Positions 19,401-27,457 of a DNA stretch of 64,000 nucleotides are shown here, piece after piece. The notes under the pieces were generated by a model, which saw only the letters and a list, made by a program, of their open reading frames with translations, did not search any database and was not told the origin of the DNA. The position numbers and the translations under genes were made by a program. Position 1 is the stretch's first letter. Each line of letters opens with the position of its first letter. This DNA comes from Asaia lannensis NBRC 102526. GTDB taxonomy: Bacteria > Pseudomonadota > Alphaproteobacteria > Acetobacterales > Acetobacteraceae. The stretch is taken from positions 18,787 to 82,786 of the forward strand of contig NZ_JAMXQU010000012.1 in assembly GCF_024054035.1 (NCBI RefSeq), read 5' to 3'.

Positions 19401-21099
19401 CGATTGAAATCGCTGCCAGTACGATAACGATGCTGATGGAAATCCAGAGGATATTCATCAGCAAAGCGTCGGTCACGATTGCGTCGTTATGGGTATAGGC
19501 GAGCCGGAACAGACCTACACCGAGCGTGATCAGTAACGCAGCTGCCAGATAGACATTCGGATAGACCGCGCTCCAGTCGAGATAGGAGCGATCGAGAAGA
19601 CCGCCTTTTTCAGTGACGTTGAACTTACCACGACGGGGGAAGATCAGTGTCATGACGCTGACACGTGCAAGAAACGGCGCGAGTGTCGTTTCGTAAACCT
19701 CGCTCCACAGAGAATATCGCCAGTTGCGATTGGTCCTGGCGGAAGTCAGAACGCTATGGACAAGATGAGGCATGGCGTAGATTGCGATGGCAAAAGGCGA
19801 GGCATCGATCAGCGTCTGATTGAACAGAAGATAGGCCATGGGTGACGTGAGAAACACGAGACGCGGTATGGCAAAAAGAAAACTGGCGATTGCGGCGAAA
19901 TAACACAGACGCTGCGCAAAATTCAGACCCGGACCCGTCAGAGGGTTATCGAGACGCAGGATCTGCAACATGCCACGCGCCCAGCGCATACGCTGCCCGA
20001 CATGGAGAATGAGGCGCTCGGTTGACAGTCCTGCGGCGAGAGGCTTTGCGAGATAGGCCGTCGACCAGCCGCGCCTTTGCAGCTTGAGCGCGGTGTGCAT
20101 ATCCTCTGTAACCGTTTCGACCGCCACGCCGCCGATCTCTGCGAGGGCTGCGCGACGGATCACTGCGCATGACCCGCAAAAAAATGTCGCATTCCAGAAA
20201 TCGTTTCCATCCTGGATCAGACCATAGAAAAGATTTCCCTCCGGGGGCACGACCGCGCCATGAGCGAAATTACGCTGAAACGGATCCTGCGAATAAAAAT
20301 GATGCGGAGTCTGGATCAAGGCGAGATGCGGCTCACTCATGAACGGTCCGACCGTTTCCTGAAGGAAGCTGCGTTTGGCGATATGATCGCAGTCGAAAAT
20401 GGCAATCAGCTCGCCTTTGGTGAGCTGCATGGCGTGATTGAGATTGCCTGCCTTGGCGTGACTGTTGTCCGCGCGCGCAATGTACCCTGCCCCGCAGGAT
20501 TCAGCGAACTCGCGAAATTCCTCACGATGCCCGTCGTCGAGGAGATAGACATTGAGACGGTCGCTCGGCCAGTCGATCCCCATCGCTGCGAGGACAGTCT
20601 GACGCACAATGCGCAGTTCCTCGTTATAGGTCGGTATGTAGATATCAACGCTCGGCCAGGTCGTTACATCCCTGGGCATGGGCGCCACCCCACGCTTGAG
20701 CGGATGGAGCGACTGGAAATAACTCAATATGAGCATGAGAAAAGCGTAGATCTCGGCAATAACGAGCACGGTGCCGAGGATGGTCTGTGTCAGGGAGCTG
20801 AAATTGAGCGTTTCGGTCAGACGCCAGCTGAGATAACGCAACGAGACGATAATCGAGAGCCCCTTGAGCACCATGGTTGCTCTTGGCCCCGGATGGCGGT
20901 TTACCAGCAGAAAAAGCAGGATGCCGAATATGCAGACAACCGTCTGTCCGGCGAGGTTGAGATGAACGAATGCAGCGAGCACCATACATAGGATGGCAAA
21001 CGCAATAAGAGTCGTCTTGATGACCGCGCGGCTCGTCGAAGCGCTGGCATTATCCAGCCACGTTTCGAGGGCGTAAAGACCTTGTCGTGCGTGCTTCAT
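16402..21099 (-). CDS. bcsAB: Fused cellulose synthase BcsAB (catalytic GT2-PilZ subunit plus periplasmic subunit)
   Basis: One 1565-residue chain. The BcsA half has N-terminal membrane helices (about 28-130), the GT2 core with LLDDG (187-191), FDCDH (235-239), TED (331-333) and QRMRW (369-373), further helices, and a PilZ domain with RNSPR (574-578) and NMSYGG (601-606), the c-di-GMP-binding RxxxR and NxSxxG motifs. Around 738-760 a hydrophobic segment ends RAWA-Q, resembling a signal peptide that leads into the BcsB part with its C-terminal membrane anchor (about 1520-1550). The fusion is the Komagataeibacter type I arrangement. The enzyme polymerises UDP-glucose into beta-1,4-glucan and is activated by c-di-GMP. 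Whether the chain is cleaved at the junction cannot be told. Confidence 0.95.
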   Translation of the reverse strand: MKHARQGLYALETWLDNASASTSRAVIKTTLIAFAILCMVLAAFVHLNLAGQTVVCIFGILLFLLVNRHPGPRATMVLKGLSIIVSLRYLSWRLTETLNFSSLTQTILGTVLVIAEIYAFLMLILSYFQSLHPLKRGVAPMPRDVTTWPSVDIYIPTYNEELRIVRQTVLAAMGIDWPSDRLNVYLLDDGHREEFREFAESCGAGYIARADNSHAKAGNLNHAMQLTKGELIAIFDCDHIAKRSFLQETVGPFMSEPHLALIQTPHHFYSQDPFQRNFAHGAVVPPEGNLFYGLIQDGNDFWNATFFCGSCAVIRRAALAEIGGVAVETVTEDMHTALKLQRRGWSTAYLAKPLAAGLSTERLILHVGQRMRWARGMLQILRLDNPLTGPGLNFAQRLCYFAAIASFLFAIPRLVFLTSPMAYLLFNQTLIDASPFAIAIYAMPHLVHSVLTSARTNRNWRYSLWSEVYETTLAPFLARVSVMTLIFPRRGKFNVTEKGGLLDRSYLDWSAVYPNVYLAAALLITLGVGLFRLAYTHNDAIVTDALLMNILWISISIVIVLAAISIGRESMQIRNSPRVDMVVPVTVCTADGRMFQYTSENMSYGGCLLHGHAPVEALPSGSMIHVLVPDMQETYPLPAKVIRATEKGSLALSWASTTIIQEAQIVRVIFGRLDAWTSWADYRPDSLPRSILLILRSIVDLFKPATFRQRQRAVSLKPKVSQPTLHKTAVIVRPKTGIVRVVAATLLASSLLGGGRAWAQQTPDDLPMPHGSGEIPRPSTPAQDIVSAPPGRANVPTSAGIASDVTGSPDRSGPAPASPTLPAATGGSLPSSNASGQAEPLGAGREELENAHTTSWSFTQLGSADTMIMTPWIPIQGLNFGVPPSEVVTAATLTLSGSLSPDMLPAGSGVTIFLNDQFIGVIHPDKLKPQLDALSFTINPLFFKEHNILTFHFAGQYTLSCGDQTSPLLWAKILGQSSISITSAPLPPARDLAALPAPFFNDAVLTPARIPFVMPSHSSPRTLEASAVLASWFGSLADYRGANFPVMAQLPPSGSAVVVGPANTLGPFLSGQAQVTGPTVLETVNANDAFGTLLIVTGRSDDEVVAAARSIAFGSKGFPHEQRIAAPQVSIDPRKPFDAPGFVTRTQPIRIGDLVALSSLQGYGYVPGTISVPFRTTPDIYTWRNHPLSMHFTVRGPLGTEIDRKRSHVDVSVNGIYLKSVSLAPPSDLPDWLRRLWPDASRVQSAHVSIPPWAIYGANTLGFYLESRPIGRRDCSGMTEDLRMSIDPDSTIDLTRAYHYTRLPNLAYFANSGFPFTRMADLSDTAIVLPSAHSAGMETAFLDLVGMIGASTHFPVSGLSVLYADTVSDNETRNLIVMENTASSPNFEKFLRGTPYSFTGTTLNYSRSSLLEPFRMLTRAVDTEVEGGVEKSLQSIGTATSMGDGGALIERRSPFSSNATMLIMLSENPQGLERLVQTMRDPKTQPRIQGDLVLVNGTQILATRNMPSYAVGSLPFWFWPDLYLGDHPFRVILLAVIGVGLGVLILFRVLTTHARRRAQELHRDK

Positions 21100-21112
21100 C
21101 CGTCTTCTCGCC

Positions 21113-21883
21113 TCATTGCAGGCCGTTGATCGTCTGGATCAGACGGGTTCCGACGAGTTCGATATCTGCAGCGGCACGCGAATAAGGCGCGTAATGCTGC
21201 ACAAGCCTCTGGCTCGCAAAGGCCTCGCCCACATGTTCATCGCGGCAGATCGTTCCGAGATGCATGGTACCGAAACGGCGTACGATCTGGGGCATGGCCA
21301 TCGCACTGACCCGATTGAGCGGATCGAAACGATTAACCACCACACGATGATCGAAACGGGCAGCCTTTGCCGCGCTGATACCGTAGCAGCTCGCCGAGTG
21401 GATCTCCGGCACGAGCGAGATACACGATGCTTCTGCGGTCATGACGGAGAGAACGATATCGGCCAGCGGCAGGATGGAGGACAAAGCAACCGAATAACCG
21501 GGGGATGTATCGACAATCACGACCGTCTCGGGCTGGCGTGCGAGGGCACCGATTTCGGATACGATCAGATCCGGACGATTGCGTATAACGTGGTCGAACT
21601 CGGCCCGGGCATGCAAAGGCTGCGAACCGAAAGGAAAGAGCAGAATATCGCTGGATGTACGAATGGCCGCGTCCTGCCATGGCAGGTGGCTACCTATGCA
21701 TCCAGACAATCCGAACCTGTGCGCCACGGGAACGCCGAAATGCAGCCGCAAAGCATTCTGAGGATCCAGGTCAATTGCAATGACCTCAGATGCGCCCGCC
21801 CTACGCAGTTCATCAGCCAGATGCGCCGCCACCATCGTCTTTCCAACACCTCCTTTTGGAGAAGCCACGCAAATCAGAGTCAT
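21113..21883 (-). CDS. bcsQ: BcsQ-like MinD/ParA-family ATPase of the cellulose operon
   Basis: The 256-residue protein begins MTLICVASPKGGVGKTMVAAHLADEL, with the deviant Walker A KGGVGKT near residue 10, followed by IDLDPQNALRLHFG and VVIVDTSPG typical of BcsQ/YhjQ. BcsQ helps localise the cellulose secretion machine, usually at a pole. ATG 21883 lies directly before the ATPase fold, although its ribosome-binding site is weak; the longer reading from 22027 would overlap the previous gene by about 100 nt. It sits 13 nt before bcsAB. The Komagataeibacter type I operon normally lacks this gene, so its presence here is unusual. Confidence 0.82.
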   Translation of the reverse strand: MTLICVASPKGGVGKTMVAAHLADELRRAGASEVIAIDLDPQNALRLHFGVPVAHRFGLSGCIGSHLPWQDAAIRTSSDILLFPFGSQPLHARAEFDHVIRNRPDLIVSEIGALARQPETVVIVDTSPGYSVALSSILPLADIVLSVMTAEASCISLVPEIHSASCYGISAAKAARFDHRVVVNRFDPLNRVSAMAMPQIVRRFGTMHLGTICRDEHVGEAFASQRLVQHYAPYSRAAADIELVGTRLIQTINGLQ

Positions 21884-21924
21884 CTTGCTGTTCTTGGTCC
21901 CGGTTGATCGGAATAAATCGGTTA

Positions 21925-22530
21925 CTACTTGCGAAACATGCCATGCAGGCGTCTCTGCACGCCGCCCTTGCTGGGCGCAGCCGATCTTAGCCGCGTCATA
22001 AGCTCCGAAAGCGGAAGCTGCCGCCACGCTGTTGCATTTGCGTTTGCTTGACGCAACGTTTCTTTGTCGTTTCGTTGCTTTGACGACTCATTCTCTGGGC
22101 GAATTGTCGATCTTGCCTGCGATGCATCGCGTGCCGCAATCCCCCCGGAAGAAAACAGCCGATCCTCACCGGGCTCTTCGCGCCTTTCCCCAGTCCCCAT
22201 CTGCGACATCGACGATGCCGGTCGCGGCGATGACAGGCTCGACTGAGGCGGTTCAGTTCGTTTCTGTCTATCGAAAACGCAGGATGCCGACCGTGTTTGT
22301 GAGTCCTGCACCTGAGCCGACTGATGATCGGCGATGGTAGAGGCAGATATATCCGCCGGTGCGAGCGGTGGTATTTCGGGTTTCCGGAGGCGCTTTTCAT
22401 CGCTCTCCGGTCCGTTCGGCTGAACCGTCGCGATACGCGACAACGCGTTGAAATCGTGAAAGCCCTCGCTTTCAGCTTCCGGAGGCTGATCCTGGAAGGA
22501 TTCGCTCAGCAATCTGAATGTATCTGGCAT
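21925..22530 (-). CDS. BcsH/CcpAx-position (BcsP-like) low-complexity cellulose operon protein
   Basis: The 201-residue protein is Ser/Pro/Arg/Glu-rich and probably mostly disordered. Short conserved-looking ends are MPDTFRLLSESF at the N-terminus and LPLSELMTRLR...GMFRK at the C-terminus. It lies where ccpAx/bcsH occurs in Komagataeibacter (between bcsZ and bcsAB), and directly before bcsQ like bcsP in proteobacterial BcsQ operons. BcsH scaffolds BcsD in the cytosol or periplasm interface; BcsP acts with BcsQ. Sequence alone cannot decide which. The ATG at 22530 shares one base with the bcsZ stop (TGATG) and has GGAG nine nt upstream. Confidence 0.6.
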   Translation of the reverse strand: MPDTFRLLSESFQDQPPEAESEGFHDFNALSRIATVQPNGPESDEKRLRKPEIPPLAPADISASTIADHQSAQVQDSQTRSASCVFDRQKRTEPPQSSLSSPRPASSMSQMGTGERREEPGEDRLFSSGGIAARDASQARSTIRPENESSKQRNDKETLRQANANATAWRQLPLSELMTRLRSAAPSKGGVQRRLHGMFRK

Positions 22531-23579
22531 CACACCAACTCCATAGACGCAATTCTGGACAGTAATGTGAGAGAAGCTGAATAGTAATCGCCGCTTTCAC
22601 TGAGGCTTGGCAGATCGGCAAGAGCGTCGGCGCCACTCAGGGAAAGGAGATAGACGGCACGAAATCCCGGGGGAGCATTGTAGGCCGACCGCTCTCCCGT
22701 CATCAGATCTATCCAGCCGGGTAGTGCCGTCATCGAATAGTTCTGACTGACAGCATAGAGCGATTGCCTCAACGTGCTTGGCAAGCGCTTTCCCCATGCG
22801 AAGTAAAGGGGGATACGTATGGCATCGTAGGAAAACCGCGGCGGAAACCCCGGAGCCGGAAAAATACGCTCGGACTTCCGGTCGATCGCCAGCCAGTCGG
22901 GAGGCAGTCCCCAAAGACCGAACCGACTGGTTTGCAACAGCTGTTGCCCATGATCGATCAGGGTTTTCCACGGCCCCCCAGGATCGAGCAGTGCTGCACG
23001 TATCAGGGCTGGCATGAGATAATAAGAAAGATTGACGGTCACGGATTTGGGACGGTCGAATCCTTTCATTCCGGGGAGAAGGACGAGCCTGCTGCCGACA
23101 CGCCTGACGCATTTCTGCGACAGATCGGCCAAAATTGCCTTGGCCTGCTCGGTAAAAGCCTCCACACGCCACAAGAGAGCCGCTCGCCGCAACGCCCAGA
23201 CGATCATGAGATCGCCATCCGACGCATTGTTGGTGTCGGCCACATGAGGCGGCGTAGGGGACCAACGCCAGCTATGAAGACTTCCGTCCCTGTGCTTGAG
23301 GTTGGAGCGGGTCCAGTTCCATATCGTTTCGAACGCGGCGCGGTCATTGAATGTCGCGGCGAAAAGCATTCCATAGCCCTGCCCCTCGGAATGGGACATG
23401 TCGTGGTTGCCGGTATCGACGATCCGGCCTTCCGGACGCATGAAACGCTTTTTGTAGAGATCCCAATCGGGGTCTCCGAGACCGTTCGACTGGGCATGCG
23501 CCCCTGCCCCGGACAAGGCTGAGCCCCCCAGAGCAAGCGAGACGCTGCAGAAACGACGTCTGACCAGTGAACGATACAT
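22530..23579 (-). CDS. bcsZ: GH8 endo-beta-1,4-glucanase BcsZ (CMCax)
   Basis: The 349-residue protein has an N-terminal signal (MYRSLVRRRFCSVSLALGG...GAHA-Q) and the GH8 catalytic fold. The general acid Glu lies in MSHSEGQGYGM and the GH8 signature ASDGDLMIVWALRRAALLW carries the catalytic Asp. BcsZ trims beta-1,4-glucan during cellulose secretion and improves fibre assembly. CMCax is about 342 residues, so length fits. ATG 23579 is preferred because GGAAGA lies about 8 nt upstream; the longer reading from 23648 lacks a site. It is the first gene of the operon, so the operon promoter lies upstream of 23579. Confidence 0.9.
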   Translation of the reverse strand: MYRSLVRRRFCSVSLALGGSALSGAGAHAQSNGLGDPDWDLYKKRFMRPEGRIVDTGNHDMSHSEGQGYGMLFAATFNDRAAFETIWNWTRSNLKHRDGSLHSWRWSPTPPHVADTNNASDGDLMIVWALRRAALLWRVEAFTEQAKAILADLSQKCVRRVGSRLVLLPGMKGFDRPKSVTVNLSYYLMPALIRAALLDPGGPWKTLIDHGQQLLQTSRFGLWGLPPDWLAIDRKSERIFPAPGFPPRFSYDAIRIPLYFAWGKRLPSTLRQSLYAVSQNYSMTALPGWIDLMTGERSAYNAPPGFRAVYLLSLSGADALADLPSLSESGDYYSASLTLLSRIASMELV

Positions 23580-24027
23580 TAACGATCTTCCGATAAGGCA
23601 CAGCATATCGGCTGGGCTCACTAGTCGGAGCATGCTATTTCTCAGCAAGGTTCGTCAATACCTAGGGCGTTTTCGTAAAAACTTTCATTAAAATGCAAAA
23701 AACACTGCATAGAATTTTTTATGATTTGGCTTGATTGCGCCCTATCGTTAATTACCCTTTAACGTCTTCTTCTTGACTTCCCCTTTCCATCGACCGCATC
23801 GAGTTTTTCTTGCCATAAGCTGTAATCACCCAGCTATGGATAGCCCTATGCACGACGAAGCACCGCCACCACGGGGCGGTATTTTCATTATACAGTCGAT
23901 TACCGTTCTGAATTCCTGATCTGAGATCGGCAGTAACGACACGCTGGGGCCAGCTGCATGTCAGAACAGTAACCCGGAAGCAACAACCCACGACAAAATG
24001 CTAAAACGATGGTTCGCACTCAGTCGT
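23580..24027. other. Intergenic region carrying the probable bcs operon promoter
   Basis: About 450 nt between the stop of the histidine kinase gene and bcsZ, AT-rich in the part near 23650-23760. On the minus strand a weak pair TTGACG (23658-23653) and TAGCAT (23637-23632) is spaced 15 nt, shorter than optimal. A small inverted repeat CGTTAA-N7-TTAACG lies at 23746-23764. The minus-strand open frame at 23752-23991 has no recognisable domain and is not called. Confidence 0.3.
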
Positions 24028-25827
24028 TCAGGCGAGATTTCGGCGCGGCGCCGTTATTGGAAATACCAGGCGATAGAGTGTTCCACCCTCGGATGAGATA
24101 TCGAGTGTCGCACCCAGCTGACGGGCAAATCCACGCACAAGCTGCAGGCCAATTCCCTCGCGCTTGTCGTTCTCACCTTCACTGGGGAACGCGAGGCCCA
24201 CTCCATCATCCTGTATGAGCAGAAGGGCCCTGTCGTCTTCACGATGAAGCTGTATCAGAACTGCGCCGGTTCGCCCTTCGGGAAAGGCATAACGAAGCGC
24301 GTTGGTCACGATTTCAGTCACAATGAGTGAAAGGGGCACCGCTTGATCAGGCGTTACGGGAAGATCGTGAATATCGAGGGAGAGACTGATACGCCCCCGG
24401 TTCGACTGATTGTTCGCCGTGAAGATCTGGCTGGCAAGCTCTTCAAGAAAGGAGCGTACATCCAGGGAAGATAATCCACCCTCAGGATAAAGATACCTAT
24501 GGAGTGTGGCCAGAGAGCGCACACGATCTCTTACCAGGTGGAATTCCTGCTTCGCTTCCGGCAGTTTGATACGGTTAGCCTGAAGATTGAGAAGCGATGC
24601 CACGATCTGCAGGTTGTTTTTAACACGATGATGGATTTCTCGTATCAGCAGGTCCTGCTGTTTCGTCGCCCGTTGCAGGCGCGCTTCATGACGGTCCAGA
24701 CGTCTGGTCGCGCGATTGAAGGCGCGTTCCATCTGGCGGATCTCGAAAGGGAGTGATTTTGGCAGATCCGGCTGGAATGTTCCGTGACGGCGCCAGTCTG
24801 CCACACTGACCGCGAGCTTTTCCATTGGCTCGACCAGATAGCGCTGTGCGGCCAGAGCAACCAGCAATAACTCTACAACAAGGATCAGAACGATCAGCAT
24901 TACACGCGCCAAGAAAAGCTGTAACGCTCTCGTTTCTGCAGCGCTTCTTGCCGATACGGCGACGATGCTCGTCGGCCCATATCCGGGCATAAGCGTGTAA
25001 TAGACATCGTCGATCTCGAACTGATCGCTCATACGATGCTGTTTGAGGTTTCCCTCGAGCCGGTTATCAACTTCTTTGGGCCATGGCATCGGCAGATGTT
25101 GGACAGGGGTCAAAGGTAGAGGTGCGCCTTTACCCGTGTAGAGCCATAGATCGGTCGTGCCCGTCGCACTGTCGCTCGCTGAATGTGCATACTGTCCCCC
25201 AGCAAGAAGCTCCTCATTAATGAGAGGCCGGAAAGCAATCAGCTGCCCCGGAACGATTTCACCAGACCTGTCGACATAATCGAGCTTGATCTGAGACCGC
25301 ACGAGCGGTGTGGAACCGAGAAACACAACAGTCGAGCCATTATCGCCCGAATGCACATCGTTGCGCGTCGCTATAGCATTTTCTGTAGCCGAAGCAAGTG
25401 AGAGCAGGTTGCCCTGGCAGGGGTTGCCGTCTTTCTCGCTACCACGACTTGTGGCAACGATCTTGCCCGCCCGATCGACGAGATTGAGAGAGCAGTAATG
25501 CTGCTGGCTGATTGACTGCACGAGCTGAAACGCACGGGAGGCAATTTCTTCATGCAGGGTGATCTGTGAAAGTGTTTCGAGCGCACCCTGAGCGCGCCCG
25601 AGATCTGTCGCGATTTCATGTCGAGCGCTGAAAGCTTCCGCGCGGGTGCGGGCGAAACTATTATCCGAGGTCGCGAGATAGGCATGCCATGCAAGAAATC
25701 CTGCCACGCATGCCAAGGGGAGCGACGTGCAGATAATGAGTGCCATGACGCGGGAGCCAACCGTATCGAGTAGGCGCCCACGCAGGCCTTTCTTCCTGAC
25801 TGGGAGGGATGACGGTGCATTCTTCAA
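24028..25827 (-). CDS. Membrane sensor histidine kinase (HisKA_2/HWE type) of the general stress response
   Basis: The 599-residue protein has two membrane helices (about 28-50 and 306-328) flanking a periplasmic sensor domain. A HAMP-like segment (about 330-385) is followed by the HisKA_2 phosphoacceptor EIHHRVKNNLQ (397-407; His399/400) and an HATPase domain with VTEIVTNALRYAFPEG and IQDDGVGL. HisKA_2 kinases next to nepR/phyR phosphorylate PhyR in Alphaproteobacteria, starting the general stress response. It lies 53 nt downstream of nepR on the same strand and is probably co-transcribed. The signal sensed is unknown. Confidence 0.88.
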   Translation of the reverse strand: MKNAPSSLPVRKKGLRGRLLDTVGSRVMALIICTSLPLACVAGFLAWHAYLATSDNSFARTRAEAFSARHEIATDLGRAQGALETLSQITLHEEIASRAFQLVQSISQQHYCSLNLVDRAGKIVATSRGSEKDGNPCQGNLLSLASATENAIATRNDVHSGDNGSTVVFLGSTPLVRSQIKLDYVDRSGEIVPGQLIAFRPLINEELLAGGQYAHSASDSATGTTDLWLYTGKGAPLPLTPVQHLPMPWPKEVDNRLEGNLKQHRMSDQFEIDDVYYTLMPGYGPTSIVAVSARSAAETRALQLFLARVMLIVLILVVELLLVALAAQRYLVEPMEKLAVSVADWRRHGTFQPDLPKSLPFEIRQMERAFNRATRRLDRHEARLQRATKQQDLLIREIHHRVKNNLQIVASLLNLQANRIKLPEAKQEFHLVRDRVRSLATLHRYLYPEGGLSSLDVRSFLEELASQIFTANNQSNRGRISLSLDIHDLPVTPDQAVPLSLIVTEIVTNALRYAFPEGRTGAVLIQLHREDDRALLLIQDDGVGLAFPSEGENDKREGIGLQLVRGFARQLGATLDISSEGGTLYRLVFPITAPRRNLA

Positions 25828-25880
25828 CCGGCCAACCCTTTTAGCGACTGCATTCGTGTTCGTAGATACGACCAGTCATT

Positions 25881-26066
25881 CTATTTCTGATCGTCACGAT
25901 CTTCCTCGATGAGGCGCAGCAGCTCTTCCGGGATCGGCTCATTCGCCACATCGTCAAAGAGCTGGTGGAGACCACGTTTGAGCCAGAGATCGAACGGATT
26001 TTCTTTATCCGAAGACGCGTCCTTCTGGCGGGACTTCTCCGGCGTGCCGTCCTTTCCCCCAGTCAT
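25881..26066 (-). CDS. nepR: NepR-like anti-sigma factor
   Basis: The 61-residue protein carries the NepR core FDLWLKRGLHQLFDDVANEPIPEELLRLIEE (residues about 26-57), the two-helix region that binds EcfG or phosphorylated PhyR. NepR sequesters the stress sigma factor until PhyR-P displaces it. ATG 26066 has GAGG about 8 nt upstream; the upstream ATG at 26132 would add an unrelated hydrophobic stretch. It lies between ecfG (upstream) and the histidine kinase (downstream), all on the minus strand. A candidate EcfG-type promoter is 40-64 nt upstream. Confidence 0.9.
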   Translation of the reverse strand: MTGGKDGTPEKSRQKDASSDKENPFDLWLKRGLHQLFDDVANEPIPEELLRLIEEDRDDQK

Positions 26067-26105
26067 AGCGTCACCTCGAAACATGAAACAGGTCGATGCA
26101 ATCTT

Positions 26106-26130
26106 AACAATGTGCCAGCGCCCAAGTTGC
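26106..26130 (-). promoter_or_regulatory. Candidate EcfG-type promoter upstream of nepR
   Basis: On the minus strand the sequence reads GCAAC-N17-GTT (N16 then TGTT), close to the alphaproteobacterial EcfG consensus GGAAC-N16/17-cGTT with one mismatch in the -35 element. It ends 40 nt before the nepR start, a suitable distance. NepR operons are typically self-activated by EcfG, which supports the reading; no other such match was seen by eye in this locus. Confidence 0.4.
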
Positions 26131-26186
26131 ACGAGCTAGGTCTAATCATCGCATTTTGAAGAGAAGAAAAGCCTCACCAAGCCGAA

Positions 26187-26212
26187 AGGGGAATGAGCAA
26201 GCCCATTCCCCT
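26187..26212 (-). terminator. Hairpin downstream of ecfG
   Basis: A perfect 9-bp stem, AGGGGAATG (26187-26195) and CATTCCCCT (26204-26212), with an 8-nt loop, lies 57 nt after the ecfG stop. On the minus strand it is followed by TTTCGG and a pyrimidine-rich tract, so it could end ecfG transcription before nepR begins from its own promoter. Confidence 0.5.
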
Positions 26213-26268
26213 CAATTCCTCCAAAATCACTGCACCTTGTGATGCAGCGACATCATCGCAACAACCGG

Positions 26269-26847
26269 TCAGAAAGTAAAAAGATCGTCAGATTTCAGCC
26301 CCTTGCGGCGGCGATCATCCAGCGTGGCGCGCAACGCTGCAACCTTGACACGAAGCTTGTCGTTGGCGGGAAGATCGCCGGTCATCCAGGCTTCAAGCTG
26401 GCGGCGAGCGCGGAAGACGCGGCTTTTTGCCGTGCCGACTGCACAACCCGTTGCCTCGGCAAGAGCCTCGTAGCTCATGCCCTGCACCACGACCATAACG
26501 AGCGCTTCGCGCTGGTCAGCGGGGAGACGGGACAGCGCCATCGACAGATCCTTGAGTGCAAGGCTGTCTTCATGCGTCGCGTTGCTCGCAAAGGACGATG
26601 CGGGCACATCTTCGATATCCGTCGTCTCACGACGCTTACGCAGGTCAGAGATGAAACGGTTGCGCAGAATGCGATGCATCCACGCAGAGAAATTTGTTCC
26701 AGGAATGAAGCTGTCCTGCGCGGCGAGGGCGTTGCAGACCGCATCCTGCACCAGATCCTCTGCTGCGGCGCGATTGCGGGTCAGGGACAGAGCCTGAATA
26801 CGCAGCTTGGGGAGAATCTGGATAACTTGGTCATGGAAGCTGGTCAT
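26269..26847 (-). CDS. ecfG: EcfG-type stress sigma factor
   Basis: The 192-residue protein has region 2 (LRIQALSLTRNRAAAEDLVQDAVCNALAAQDSF...FSAWMHRILRNRFISDLRKR, about 15-75) and region 4 (LPADQREALVMVVVQGMSYEALAEATGCAVGTAKSRVFRARRQL, about 108-152). This is the NepR-regulated EcfG/ECF15 subfamily pattern. It directs RNA polymerase to general stress promoters. It neighbours nepR and phyR, though it is separated from nepR by about 200 nt carrying a hairpin and a promoter candidate. GAAGGA precedes the start. Confidence 0.88.
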   Translation of the reverse strand: MTSFHDQVIQILPKLRIQALSLTRNRAAAEDLVQDAVCNALAAQDSFIPGTNFSAWMHRILRNRFISDLRKRRETTDIEDVPASSFASNATHEDSLALKDLSMALSRLPADQREALVMVVVQGMSYEALAEATGCAVGTAKSRVFRARRQLEAWMTGDLPANDKLRVKVAALRATLDDRRRKGLKSDDLFTF

Positions 26848-26983
26848 GCGAAAATCCTTCTTCGCTCGGTGCTTTTCAACGGATCAATGAACGGCACGAC
26901 AAAGAGGTTGCATGCTTCGAAAAAAAACTGAAATTTTTTGTCGAAGAGTGATTGAGCGGTTCGGGAACGAGCCCCTCGCCCGA

Positions 26984-27457
26984 TCAGGCCTGCCCTGACT
27001 CACGCGGCACAGATGCAAGTTCCGCCAGTTGCCCGCGTGCACGCGAAACACGCGCTTTCATGGTCCCGACCGGGCAGTCGCATATAGACGCGGCCTCCTC
27101 GTAACTGAGTTCCTGGGCGCCTACGAGTATAAGTGCCTCACGAAGGATATCGGGCAGGCGCCACAGAAGTTGCGACAGGTCCATCACCCCGTCCTGAAAG
27201 CTGTCTCGTTCCGCGACATCGCCCTCACTGCCGCGCGAGATTTCCCCAAGTATCTCAGTCTCTTTTACACGTCGCCGGCGCTGCTCGTAAAAGACATTGC
27301 GCAGGATGGTGAAAAGCCAGGCCTTGATGTTTGTCCCGTCGACAAAGCTGTCACGCGCGGAGAGCGCACGAAGCACCGTGTCCTGAACGAGATCGTCCGC
27401 CGCACTGGCTTCGCGCGTGAGATAGCGTGCGAAGCCGCGCAGATCGGCAAGATGCAC
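26984..27457 (-). CDS. Second EcfG-like ECF sigma factor, start codon uncertain
   Basis: Region 2 (LRGFARYLTREASAADDLVQDTVLRALSARDSF...IKAWLFTILRNVFYEQRRRR) and region 4 (LPDILREALILVGAQELSYEEAASICDCPVGTMKARVSRARGQL) show a paralogue of the ecfG product downstream. The start is unclear: the only in-frame ATG (27760) lies inside phyR on the other strand. The GTG at 27457 leaves four residues before region 2; a CTG at 27529 with GGGAGA before it gives a more usual N-terminus; a TTG lies at 27574. GTG is listed as the shortest standard choice. It is divergent from phyR, so both may share a stress-responsive regulatory region. Confidence 0.78.
   Translation of the reverse strand: MHLADLRGFARYLTREASAADDLVQDTVLRALSARDSFVDGTNIKAWLFTILRNVFYEQRRRRVKETEILGEISRGSEGDVAERDSFQDGVMDLSQLLWRLPDILREALILVGAQELSYEEAASICDCPVGTMKARVSRARGQLAELASVPRESGQA

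Noticed and set aside
22764..23522. 252-codon plus-strand open frame
   Set aside because: Antisense to bcsZ, whose GH8 motifs are clear.
23752..23991. 79-codon minus-strand open frame upstream of bcsZ
   Set aside because: No domain, weak start; region more likely regulatory.
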